The position numbers and the translations under genes are program-made. Below the pieces are notes generated by a model, which was not told where the DNA came from, made no database searches, and saw nothing but the letters and a program-made list of their open reading frames with translations. Positions 1-6,462 of a DNA stretch of 7,914 nucleotides are shown piece after piece. Numbering within the stretch: the stretch's first letter is position 1; every line of letters starts with the position of its first letter. Origin of the DNA: an uncultured Porphyromonadaceae bacterium (lineage in GTDB: Bacteria; Bacteroidota; Bacteroidia; Bacteroidales; Muribaculaceae); the NCBI GenBank assembly GCA_947175225.1, contig CAMWLX010000149.1, positions 1 through 7,914 of the forward strand, written 5' to 3'.

Positions 1-77
1 GGAGTGCGCTGACTACCCTATGCTTTGACACGTAATGACGCGCACGGAGTGCGCTAACTACCCTATGCTTTGACGCG
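1..77. repeat. Two-copy direct repeat (45-nt period) over the 3' end of the DUF2400 gene
   Basis: Two 32-nt copies, at 1-32 and 46-77, differ at only two positions (g/a at 11/56 and a/g at 30/75). The right-hand copy covers the last four codons and the TAG stop of the DUF2400 gene; the left-hand copy lies just downstream of the gene. After the shared block, both copies reach a GCGCA-type sequence, but the left copy carries about ten extra bases (31-40 region) before it. Hence the unit looks like a 35-nt duplication of the gene's 3' end with a small insertion. A short inverted repeat, gcgca at 40-44 and tgcgc at 50-54, sits at the junction and could form a small hairpin in the mRNA. More copies may lie beyond the left edge. 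Function is unknown. Confidence 0.8.
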
Positions 78-839
78 CATGGGGCGATCTTCTTTGCCGT
101 TGACTCCGATGCCGAAGAGGGCATAGTCGTAGTATGCCGGGTCATCGGGACGGTAGGTGCGTAAGATGGATGTCAGCTCCTCGACAGCCTTGCGGTCGTC
201 TTGCTTGCGTGTGAGAAGTCCGAGGTCACGAGCTGTGTTGCCTACATGCACATCGAGAGGGATATATAGCTTTGATTTCGGGATGGATTTCCAAACACCC
301 ATGTCTACTATACCATCGTCTCTTACAAGCCAACGCAGAGCCATATTCACTCGTTTGAGAGCTGTCTGCTTTAGATTGTTTGGAAGACCTCGTTTTGCCA
401 CCACTCCCCCATTTGCATCTGTGATTATCTTTTGCATTTCTTCTACCAACTTCCATGCCGGAGCAGGGTCGTCGGCAGCTTTGATCGCTGCACAGAATGC
501 ATCAAGGCTATCATAACGGCTATATATTTCGCGTAGACCTGTCAGCAGATGTTGAAGATCGCGCGCGAAGAATGTGCGGTGGATGTTTTGAGCCGGGTCG
601 AGGTCGAGATAGCCTTCATCCATCACATAATTATAGGGATCATGATCCATCAGAGCTAATAGACGCTCTGCATCGCGGCAGATCATGGTTCGTTTGCCCC
701 ATGCTATGTGGGATGCTAAGAGTGAGACTATTTCGATGTCTTGGAGTCTGTCGAAGCGGCGAGGGAACTGCACCGGGTCTTCGGGTATGAACTCGGGACG
801 GTTTATAAGGGCGGCTTGCTCATCTAAAAAATCTTTCAT
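63..839 (-). CDS. TIGR02757 / DUF2400 family protein
   Basis: This is a complete 258-residue protein that I recognise as the DUF2400 (TIGR02757) family, which is common in Bacteroidetes and has no assigned biochemical role. It has no signal peptide or membrane segment, so it is probably cytoplasmic. The most diagnostic part is the C-terminal half: IPLDVHVG at about 193-200, followed by ARDLGLLTRKQ and, near the end, YDYALFGIGV (238-246). The LDVHVG block with the following leucine-rich helix resembles the catalytic 'VDTHV' segment of HhH-GPD DNA glycosylases, with D196 in the position of the catalytic aspartate; a nucleic-acid role is therefore plausible but only inferred. The ATG at 837-839 is followed by typical family sequence, with no SD before it. 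The 171-nt spacer from the glycosidase gene holds a two-copy repeat. The last codons lie inside a direct repeat. Confidence 0.88.
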   Translation of the reverse strand: MKDFLDEQAALINRPEFIPEDPVQFPRRFDRLQDIEIVSLLASHIAWGKRTMICRDAERLLALMDHDPYNYVMDEGYLDLDPAQNIHRTFFARDLQHLLTGLREIYSRYDSLDAFCAAIKAADDPAPAWKLVEEMQKIITDANGGVVAKRGLPNNLKQTALKRVNMALRWLVRDDGIVDMGVWKSIPKSKLYIPLDVHVGNTARDLGLLTRKQDDRKAVEELTSILRTYRPDDPAYYDYALFGIGVNGKEDRPMRVKA

Positions 840-879
840 ATAAATTTTATGATGCTTTGGAAATGAATGGAATGGATAC

Positions 880-969
880 GAAGCAGAGCTTCGGGCGGAA
901 ACGGCTTCGCGACTCTGAATAGGGGCGCAATCAGCTTGAAGCAGAGCTTCGGGCGGGAGCGGCTTCGCG
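880..969. repeat. Two-copy 32-nt direct repeat in the glycosidase-DUF2400 spacer
   Basis: Copies at 880-911 and 938-969 match at 30 of 32 positions (they differ at 899/957 and 901/959), giving a 58-nt period. Each copy begins with a tight inverted repeat (gaagc, 3-nt loop, gcttc) and ends with a second gcttcgcg element. That element can compete for the same gaagc arm, so alternative hairpins are possible. The 26 nt between copies show no similarity to the repeat. The pair lies between the stop of the glycosidase gene (1011) and the start of the DUF2400 gene (839), 40 nt upstream of that start. It looks like a dispersed palindromic (REP-like) intergenic element, but only this locus can be seen. 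The rest of the spacer contains a small inverted repeat (acaca/tgtgt at 997-1008) and nothing else I can identify. Confidence 0.8.
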
Positions 970-1010
970 CAATTTGAAATAATTTATGCAAGGCATACAC
1001 ATCTGTGTCT

Positions 1011-2525
1011 TTACAATGTGATTTCAATAGGGGCGGATTCTCGATTGTTTCGGTCGAGGGCCGTGACAGCGAAGCGCATTCCCTTCACTTCAGATTCATC
1101 ATCGCTTTCAGATACGAGATATTCCTTATTAGGTGTCATCAACATTATAGCCTCCACATTGTCAAGGTCGATTTCTTCATCTTCAAGGAATGAATAGATC
1201 ACGAACCGGATCTGATCCGTTGCCTTCTGTTTATGTGAGTCTGAATCCCACTCAAGATATATTTTACCATCTTTTTTGGCCATCCTTAAATTTTTGACGG
1301 GAGCAGGTGACTCTTTCTGATTTCCATATGCAGGAGGGATAGCGACCGTATTCTGATGCACGTATGCCAAAGAATCTGCAACTCCTTTCATATTACCTGT
1401 GACCCAATATCCGTGCCACCATACATTTCCTTTAATATTTGGCAAATCGCGCGATAATTTTACTTTTGTGGCAAGTTCGTTGGAATCTCCGGTCTTGGGG
1501 TCGGCATTGTTCATGGTGCGCTGCACGTCTTGACCAATAAACAGATCTACGCCATGGCAATTATCATTCCACCAATGAGCAAGATGCCGGCTCGGAGCTG
1601 CCTTGAAATCAAGAGTCCAATAGAGTTGAGGAGCGAGATAATCTACCCATCCGTTTTTAGCCCAAAGAAGCACATCTGCATAAAGACCGTCATAGTTTTG
1701 AAGTCCATTGGAATCAGAACCACGGGGGTCGGTCTTTTTATTTCTCCATATTCCAAAAGGACTGACTCCGAAACGCACCCAGGGTTTTGTATCCTTTATG
1801 GTCTTATTCATCTGCTCAATCAGGAGATCGACATTATGACGGCGCCAGTCGTCAAGTTTCATTCCCTCACCAAACTTTTTATAAGATGCAGCATCCGGAA
1901 TTTGAACTCCGGCTACAGGATATGGATAGAAATAATCGTCGATATGAATTGCATCCACATCATAACGAGTAGTGATATCCTTCACTACTTCGCATATATA
2001 ATCCCGGTTTTCCTGATATGCCGGATCAAAGAAGATCTTACCGTCGTATTTGAAAAATCTTTCAGGATGTTTCTTTGAGATATGGTCGGCAGGGAGCACT
2101 TCTTTAGGAGATGAAGTCACGCGATAAGGATTCAGCCATGCGTGCAGTTCCATACCCCGTTTATGCGCTTCTTCAATGGCAAATTCAAGAGGATCCCAAA
2201 GAGGAGCCGGAGCTACTCCACGCTTGCCGGTGATCCAACTCGACCATGGCTCAATGTCGCTGATGTATGCGGCATCGGCAGTAGGACGTACTTGGAATAT
2301 CACTGCATTGCAACCGGCACGATGCAGACGATCGATTTGGTCGGAGATATAAGCTTTCAGCCGGGCTGAACCCTTCTGCTGAGTATTCATATATTGCGAC
2401 TGGCCTATGATGTGGAGCCATGCGCCACGGAATTCTCGCTTAGGATTGGTGGCAGCGGATATGGATAAGGACAAAAACAATGATAAAAGAATGGAATATA
2501 TCTTGATGTTCATAGACATAATCAT
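1011..2525 (-). CDS. Secreted GHL10/DUF187 glycosidase-like protein with C-terminal FN3-like domain
   Basis: This 504-residue protein belongs to the glycosyl-hydrolase-like 10 family (DUF187, PF02638). The family adopts a TIM-barrel fold and includes E. coli DigH (YddW), which cuts peptidoglycan glycan strands after their stem peptides have been removed. A hydrophobic signal peptide at about 6-25 ends in SISAA with no lipobox cysteine, implying export to the periplasm or beyond. The barrel starts at EFRGAWLH (31-38). Family hallmarks are the CNAVIFQVRPTADAAY segment (72-87), GMELHAWLNPYR (124-135), IHIDDYFYPYP with acidic D196/D197 (193-203), VRFGVSPFGIWR (250-261) and VDYLAPQLYW (294-303). 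About residues 406-504 look like a fibronectin type III-like domain. The start could be the ATG at 2523-2525, which has GGAGAGG six bases upstream, or the ATG at 2511-2513 directly before the signal peptide (MNIKIYS). A role in peptidoglycan or polysaccharide turnover is inferred from the family. Confidence 0.9.
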   Translation of the reverse strand: MIMSMNIKIYSILLSLFLSLSISAATNPKREFRGAWLHIIGQSQYMNTQQKGSARLKAYISDQIDRLHRAGCNAVIFQVRPTADAAYISDIEPWSSWITGKRGVAPAPLWDPLEFAIEEAHKRGMELHAWLNPYRVTSSPKEVLPADHISKKHPERFFKYDGKIFFDPAYQENRDYICEVVKDITTRYDVDAIHIDDYFYPYPVAGVQIPDAASYKKFGEGMKLDDWRRHNVDLLIEQMNKTIKDTKPWVRFGVSPFGIWRNKKTDPRGSDSNGLQNYDGLYADVLLWAKNGWVDYLAPQLYWTLDFKAAPSRHLAHWWNDNCHGVDLFIGQDVQRTMNNADPKTGDSNELATKVKLSRDLPNIKGNVWWHGYWVTGNMKGVADSLAYVHQNTVAIPPAYGNQKESPAPVKNLRMAKKDGKIYLEWDSDSHKQKATDQIRFVIYSFLEDEEIDLDNVEAIMLMTPNKEYLVSESDDESEVKGMRFAVTALDRNNRESAPIEITL

Positions 2526-2531
2526 AAATCG

Positions 2532-2538
2532 CCTCTCC
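2532..2538 (-). promoter_or_regulatory. SD-like GGAGAGG before the glycosidase gene, inside a hairpin
   Basis: On the minus strand GGAGAGG ends six bases before the ATG at 2523-2525, a normal SD spacing. It is the only SD-like sequence at any gene start in the window; the other visible starts (839, 5186, 5766, 6442) have AT-rich leaders without one. Most of it lies in the loop and 3' arm of the hairpin at 2531-2543, so folding could mask it. It supports the upstream start of the glycosidase gene over the ATG at 2511-2513. In Bacteroidetes, SD pairing contributes little to initiation, so its use is uncertain. Confidence 0.4.
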
Positions 2539-2563
2539 GAGGCTACTGAGCTTTTTTAAATGA

Positions 2564-2583
2564 CCCCAGGCTAAAGCCTGGGG
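2564..2583. terminator. Possible terminator hairpin after the S9 peptidase gene
   Basis: This is the central GC-rich stem of the modular repeat: eight perfect base pairs closed by a four-base loop, 59 nt beyond the S9 stop codon. In the direction of transcription it is followed by TCATTT and then an A-run, a poor U-tract. On the plus strand it is followed by tttcttc, but no plus-strand gene ends here. It could partly uncouple the S9 gene from the glycosidase gene, but the hairpin is equally explained as one module of a dispersed repeat. Confidence 0.3.
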
Positions 2584-2642
2584 TTTCTTCATAATTATCA
2601 GCTCTCCGAGCTGATGTGTAGTCATCTATTCAAAATTCTCTA

Positions 2643-5186
2643 TTAATCTCCGTAGAGGGAGTCCCACCAGGAGGGATCGTCTTGGAGGTGCTTGGCAAAC
2701 CAGGCCATGATGGTAGCATGCCATGGGCGACGCTTGTCGTGGTTTGTGATGATGTGGTTTTCGCCATCTACTTGCACAAACTCTACGTCGCGTCCCAGTA
2801 TGCGGAGTGCATTGAAAAGCTGGATGCTCTCCCCTATCGGCACGTTTGTGTCTACTTTTCCATGCAGCAGAAGCAACGGAGTGTGTATCTTATCAGCATT
2901 AAAGAGCGCTCCATGCTTAGTGAAAAGATCGGGATTGTTCCAAGGATAGGATTCCGGGGCTGCTACAGTGTTATAAGAATAACCCCAGTTCCCTTCTCCC
3001 CAATAAGATGTCACGTTAGAGATTCCGGCATGAGAAGCAGCCGCAGCGAATATGTCGGTCTTTGTCTGGAGATATTCTGTCATGAATCCGCCATAGCTTG
3101 CGCCCAGACACCCGATTTTCTTATCGTTGACAAAGTCATGTGTCTTGCAATATTCCTTGACTCCTTCGATAATATCATCGGCAGTCCTATCTCCCCATGC
3201 ATTGGCATGGCGTGCGGAGAACTCCTGTCCATATCCGTAGGCACCTGAAGGATTGATCACCAAGGCTACATACCCGCGAGAGGCAAATATCTGTGGGTCA
3301 TAAACACTGAGGTATCTCTGGCAAGGTGAGCAACCTCCGTAATAATATACAATCAAAGGATATTTCTTCTTTGGATCAAAATCGGGAGGGAGCACCTGCA
3401 TACAGTCGATCGTAGTGCCATCAGAAGCTTTGTAGCTCCACGAGGAAGCCTCTCCCACTTGCATATCTGCATAATCACCGGAATATGGATCATCAATAAG
3501 CCTTGTCTTGCCATTTTTGAGGTCGAGTATCTCACATCTTCCAGCATAATGATAGTCGGAGCCTACAGCAGAAAGCCATTTAGACTCATTGTCACCAATG
3601 GAGAAATTAGAAATGTAAGGCATTCCAAAATTCAGCTTTGCGATATTTCCTGATTTCGGATCAAGTATATACACATTAAGCGTAAATCCATCGGTAGCCC
3701 TCATATATATTTGCCCGTCGGCATGATTCCATATCGGACTTCCCTCAATGGATGGATTGAAATCTTTGGTCATCGGACGAATCGACTTGTCAGCGATAGT
3801 CATAATATAGCCTTGCACATCGTAGTCGTTGCTATATTTGTGTCCGCCATTGTTCTTACCGATTGCATTGAATGATTCAGGACCTCCTGTAATGAAAAGT
3901 TGCTTTCCATCAGGAGAATATGTGCAAGAATTGAAGTAAGACTCATGCTTCGCCAGAGTGTCGGTAGCAAGAGTGGTCAGATCCATCTCAATTATATCCT
4001 GAAAATAGAATGGGAAGAGAGTCATATCTTCCGATGAAGACCCATAGATGATTTTCTTTGAATCCGGAGATATGTCATATAGTGAAGTTGTATTTCCAGC
4101 GTAAGTAATAGGTTGCCTTACGCCTGTCTTCAGGTCATATTTCTCAAGATAATATCTGTTACGATGTCCTGAAAGCCGGTCGTCGGGATCACGGAGACGA
4201 TTTACGGGTCCGGAGTCTTTGGGACCCTCTACAAGCTTGTGTAGGATCAGGAAGGAACAGTCAGGACTGATAGAGAAGTTGCTTTCCGGCAATTCTGATG
4301 CCAATAGAGTCCTTTTCCGGGTAGCAGCATCAAGGGAATATAGGGAATACGTGTCATTAGTAGTCACTATATAACCAATGGCACTCCCCTTAGGCAGCCA
4401 GAAGGCACCTCTTGGCAATGTTGCATTTACGATATTCCCGGTAGCACAATCCAAAAGCTCCGACCATGAGCGACGGTTGTCTTGCCCATACATAGTGGAA
4501 TATGAAACAATCATATATTTTCCGTCGGGAGAAATTGAAGAGCGGCTCACTCGAGTGCCGAGTGCTGACTCATCGACGCGGAAACGAGTGGAGACAGCCG
4601 GACCCATAGCCAACTCAACTTCTTCAAAACCATCGTCAGGTTCAAATTCCAATTGCAAGCAGGGACCATCCGGATCCTCCGGAAACGAAATAAACGAAAT
4701 GAATAAATCAGCAGTTTCTGCGGGTTCAAGGCTGATGTTGGTGCGATCCCAAGAAGGCACAGAATCAGCCTCACTCACCGTCAAAAGGCTACCGTGAGCA
4801 TCCGAAAGTTCGGCAATTACATTTGATTTAAGACGCAGAGTGCCTTTGACAAACCTGTCCGGACGAAGACGAGTGGCGAGGGTCCTCAAGACAGCTCCAT
4901 CTGTAGCTTTAGGGAAACGGACGCTCAGAGATGTGTCTGCCTTCACTTCTGTCCAGTCTGAGAAAGGTTTACCGAGTTTTTTATTTACCGACTTTAAAAG
5001 TTTCTCATTTGAAAAAGAATTCATTGCCCTGAGTGCGGAATCGGCAGGCAAGACAGGGAGTTGCAGGCTTACTTCAGGAGAAACATTAAATACATCAAAC
5101 TTTACAGATGCGTCATCGCCCCTCATTGTAGAGAATGAGAGGGCGACCACTGACACGGCAAATACCGTGGCAAATTTATGCTTCAT
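2643..5186 (-). CDS. Secreted S9 family (DPP-IV/prolyl oligopeptidase-like) serine peptidase
   Basis: This 847-residue exported serine peptidase has a signal peptide at about 1-22 (hydrophobic core ATVFAVSVVALSF, no lipobox). Residues ~25-205 form an N-terminal region I do not recognise. A beta-propeller follows at about 205-590, with WD40-like SPDGK/SPDS repeats at 219, 307, 373 and 424. The alpha/beta-hydrolase domain occupies about 595-847. The catalytic triad is visible: S697 in GASYGG, D779 in HGKVDTNVP and H811 in DGENH. The S-D and D-H spacings of 82 and 32 are close to those of human DPP-IV (78 and 32). Y615 in VYYYGGC is in place for the oxyanion hole. The family removes N-terminal dipeptides or cleaves small peptides after proline or similar residues; exact specificity cannot be read here. 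It follows the FKBP gene by 25 nt, so co-transcription is likely. The ATG has no SD. Confidence 0.93.
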   Translation of the reverse strand: MKHKFATVFAVSVVALSFSTMRGDDASVKFDVFNVSPEVSLQLPVLPADSALRAMNSFSNEKLLKSVNKKLGKPFSDWTEVKADTSLSVRFPKATDGAVLRTLATRLRPDRFVKGTLRLKSNVIAELSDAHGSLLTVSEADSVPSWDRTNISLEPAETADLFISFISFPEDPDGPCLQLEFEPDDGFEEVELAMGPAVSTRFRVDESALGTRVSRSSISPDGKYMIVSYSTMYGQDNRRSWSELLDCATGNIVNATLPRGAFWLPKGSAIGYIVTTNDTYSLYSLDAATRKRTLLASELPESNFSISPDCSFLILHKLVEGPKDSGPVNRLRDPDDRLSGHRNRYYLEKYDLKTGVRQPITYAGNTTSLYDISPDSKKIIYGSSSEDMTLFPFYFQDIIEMDLTTLATDTLAKHESYFNSCTYSPDGKQLFITGGPESFNAIGKNNGGHKYSNDYDVQGYIMTIADKSIRPMTKDFNPSIEGSPIWNHADGQIYMRATDGFTLNVYILDPKSGNIAKLNFGMPYISNFSIGDNESKWLSAVGSDYHYAGRCEILDLKNGKTRLIDDPYSGDYADMQVGEASSWSYKASDGTTIDCMQVLPPDFDPKKKYPLIVYYYGGCSPCQRYLSVYDPQIFASRGYVALVINPSGAYGYGQEFSARHANAWGDRTADDIIEGVKEYCKTHDFVNDKKIGCLGASYGGFMTEYLQTKTDIFAAAASHAGISNVTSYWGEGNWGYSYNTVAAPESYPWNNPDLFTKHGALFNADKIHTPLLLLHGKVDTNVPIGESIQLFNALRILGRDVEFVQVDGENHIITNHDKRRPWHATIMAWFAKHLQDDPSWWDSLYGD

Positions 5187-5211
5187 TATATCAATCGTTT
5201 ATGAAAAAGAA

Positions 5212-5766
5212 TTATTTTTTAGACACTTCATAGGCTGAGATCGCCTTGAGTTTCAGATTATAGATAAGGGTAGAGTAAGGCACTACTCTTGTGCTTGAAG
5301 CGCCATATGCAGCAGTCGTAGGGATCACACAAGTGACAGAGTCACCAACATGCATATTAGTCAGCATTGTCCAGAAACCAACGATCATTTGATTTGGCTT
5401 GCAACTATATATGCTATCGGAACTATGATTATAACTTGCATCGAGAAGCGTTCCATTGACATAGTAGCCTTCATAGACCACTTCACACGTTGAATTGTCC
5501 ATAGGGACAAGCTTTGACGCTGTCAGGCTACGGTCGTTGTGCCACTGAGCGAGGATGTAAACTCCGGGAGCCCATACCGGAGAGATCTTCTCATAGACTT
5601 TTTTGCCGTTTGCCACAGTATCTTCCATTCTTGTCATGTATGTCTCGTTTTGATAGATCCAGTCCGTATAGTCGTAAGATTTATCATCATTGCCGAGACA
5701 GGAAGTCACCAACGGCGAGATTATTAGTGCTGCAGCAGCAAGACTAAGATATTTTTTTATGTTCAT
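5212..5766 (-). CDS. FKBP-type peptidyl-prolyl cis-trans isomerase lipoprotein
   Basis: This 184-residue lipoprotein carries an FKBP domain that would speed proline isomerisation during folding of exported proteins. The signal peptide ends in a lipobox VTSC with lipidated C23. The residues after it (LGNDDKS) place two aspartates close behind, loosely like Bacteroidetes surface-export signals, so it could be outer-membrane anchored or surface exposed. The FKBP fold spans about 87-177: VVYEGYYVNGTLLDAS (D109 matches FKBP12 D37), NQMIVGFW (126-132), NMHVGDSVTCVIP and TAAYG (Y154 matches Y82), ending in STLIYNLKL. At the FKBP12 W59 position the aligned residue appears to be F131, with W132 just after, so catalytic strength is uncertain. 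It lies directly upstream of the S9 peptidase gene, consistent with a shared envelope role. The ATG at 5764-5766 is preceded by an in-frame TAA and no SD. Confidence 0.9.
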   Translation of the reverse strand: MNIKKYLSLAAAALIISPLVTSCLGNDDKSYDYTDWIYQNETYMTRMEDTVANGKKVYEKISPVWAPGVYILAQWHNDRSLTASKLVPMDNSTCEVVYEGYYVNGTLLDASYNHSSDSIYSCKPNQMIVGFWTMLTNMHVGDSVTCVIPTTAAYGASSTRVVPYSTLIYNLKLKAISAYEVSKK

Positions 5767-5784
5767 TTAGTCTTTGTTGATTTA

Positions 5785-5830
5785 TCATGGGGTCGCATGG
5801 GATCGCATGGATTCGCATGGGTCCCCATGA
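5785..5830. repeat. 10-nt-period tandem repeat with closing inverted repeat (lemA-fkbp spacer)
   Basis: Four 10-nt units beginning CATGG or CATGGG run from 5786 to 5825, followed by a partial fifth at 5826-5830. The units are catggggtcg, catgggatcg, catggattcg and catgggtccc. The array ends form a perfect 8-nt inverted repeat, tcatgggg at 5785-5792 and ccccatga at 5823-5830, which would close a large hairpin over the inner units. On the plus strand it is followed by ttattttttt, giving a terminator-like look, but there is no plus-strand gene; on the transcribed strand the A-run precedes the stem. It fills most of the 76-nt spacer between the lemA stop and the FKBP gene start. Function is unknown. 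Confidence 0.85.
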
Positions 5831-5842
5831 TTATTTTTTTGA

Positions 5843-6442
5843 TCAGAATTCTACCTTCGGAGCCTTGTTAGCGCCGGCTTCAGCTTTAAACTGCTCCTTC
5901 TCCTTGAAACCGAACCAACCGGCATAGATTGTGGTTGGGAATTTCTTTATGGATGTATTGTATGCTTTTACAGCCTGAGTGTAGCGTTCTCGCTCTGTGG
6001 CGATACGGTTTTCAGTGCCTTCAAGTTGTGTCTGAAGGTCGATGAAGTTTTGGTTAGCTTTCAAGTCGGGATAAGCTTCCTTGACAGCATTGACATATAT
6101 GTCGAGCGCACCTTTCAGTTTGCTCTGAGCTTCCTGAAACTGCCGGATGTTCTGCTGAGGATTCTCTACAGACTCAGCTGCATTGTAAGCTTCAGTCAGA
6201 CCGCTACGTGCCTGCGTCACTTTGATGAATGTCTCGCTCTCGTGTTCGGAATAACCCTTGACGGTATTGACGAGATTCGGGATAAGGTCGGCACGACGCT
6301 GATATTGGTTTTCAACCTGCGCCCAAGCCTGATCGACACTCTGCTCCTGCTCTACGAGAGAGTTATAGTTGCAGCTGGAGAGGGTCGACATTGCGAAGAT
6401 GGCTACTAAAGCGAGAGCTATCTTGCGGATTATTTTATTCAT
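5843..6442 (-). CDS. lemA: LemA family lipoprotein
   Basis: This complete 199-residue protein belongs to the LemA family, membrane-anchored helical-bundle proteins of unknown biochemical role named after a Listeria antigen. The N-terminus is a signal peptide with lipobox LSSC (C24), so this copy should be a lipoprotein rather than only a single-pass membrane protein. The family core is plain: SLVEQEQSVDQAWAQVENQYQRR at 28-50, ADLIPNLVNTVKGY at 51-64, then long amphipathic helices to about residue 165. The usual tail is the FPTTIYAGWFGFKEKEQF block at 168-185, and the end is short and charged. In many bacteria lemA is followed by a TPM-domain or HtpX-type protease gene; here the next gene is the FKBP isomerase. 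Spacers of 76 nt on both sides contain different tandem repeats. The ATG at 6440-6442 has an A-rich leader without an SD. Confidence 0.94.
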   Translation of the reverse strand: MNKIIRKIALALVAIFAMSTLSSCNYNSLVEQEQSVDQAWAQVENQYQRRADLIPNLVNTVKGYSEHESETFIKVTQARSGLTEAYNAAESVENPQQNIRQFQEAQSKLKGALDIYVNAVKEAYPDLKANQNFIDLQTQLEGTENRIATERERYTQAVKAYNTSIKKFPTTIYAGWFGFKEKEQFKAEAGANKAPKVEF

Positions 6443-6462
6443 ATCTTTATTCTTATTTGATT

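Larger units (their letters stand above)
2531..2615. repeat. Three-hairpin modular repeat in the S9 peptidase-glycosidase spacer
   Basis: Three perfect inverted repeats are strung along the 117-nt spacer. On the plus strand they are: 2531-2543 (5-bp stem, tcc loop), 2564-2583 (ccccaggc/gcctgggg, 8-bp stem, taaa loop) and 2597-2615 (8-bp stem, tcc loop). Read on the minus strand, the outer two share the apex CTCGGAGAG while their lower stems differ on both sides and remain complementary (AGCTC/GAGCT against GCCTC/GAGGC). This is the pattern expected if the hairpin itself is under selection or is copied as a module. Each outer hairpin is followed on the minus strand by an AT-rich run and an ATG. 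I recall similar 'CCCCAGGCTTTAGCCTGGGG' elements as dispersed repeats in Bacteroidales, but that memory is unverified here. It also creates a spurious small ORF (2440-2625). Confidence 0.75.

Noticed and set aside
1..77. CRISPR-like repeat
   Set aside because: There are only two copies, with 13 nt between them, one overlapping a coding sequence, and no cas genes. The 58-nt-period pair at 880-969 fails for similar reasons.
840..1010. Bacteroidetes sigma-factor promoter (TTTG / TAnnTTTG)
   Set aside because: I looked in this and the other spacers on the minus strand and found no convincing pair of boxes at proper spacing, so no promoter is called.
836..1027. 63-codon minus-strand ORF in the glycosidase-DUF2400 spacer
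   Set aside because: It consists largely of the two 32-nt repeat copies and overlaps the ends of both neighbouring genes; no recognisable protein.
1530..2078. 182-codon plus-strand ORF
   Set aside because: It lies wholly antisense to the well-supported glycosidase gene and its translation resembles no family.
2440..2625. 61-codon minus-strand ORF starting MTTHQLGEL, across the modular repeat
   Set aside because: It is translated from the hairpin repeat (QLGEL, PQALAW and SLGEA come from the three stems) and then runs out of frame into the glycosidase gene. I recall similar spurious predictions in Bacteroidales; there is no sign of a real protein.
2682..3248. 188-codon plus-strand ORF
   Set aside because: It is antisense to the catalytic domain of the S9 peptidase, whose triad is intact; a coding shadow.
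5785..5840. Plus-strand intrinsic terminator (inverted repeat followed by a T-run)
   Set aside because: There is no plus-strand gene for it to end; on the transcribed strand the run is an A-tract before the stem. The feature is better explained as the tandem repeat.
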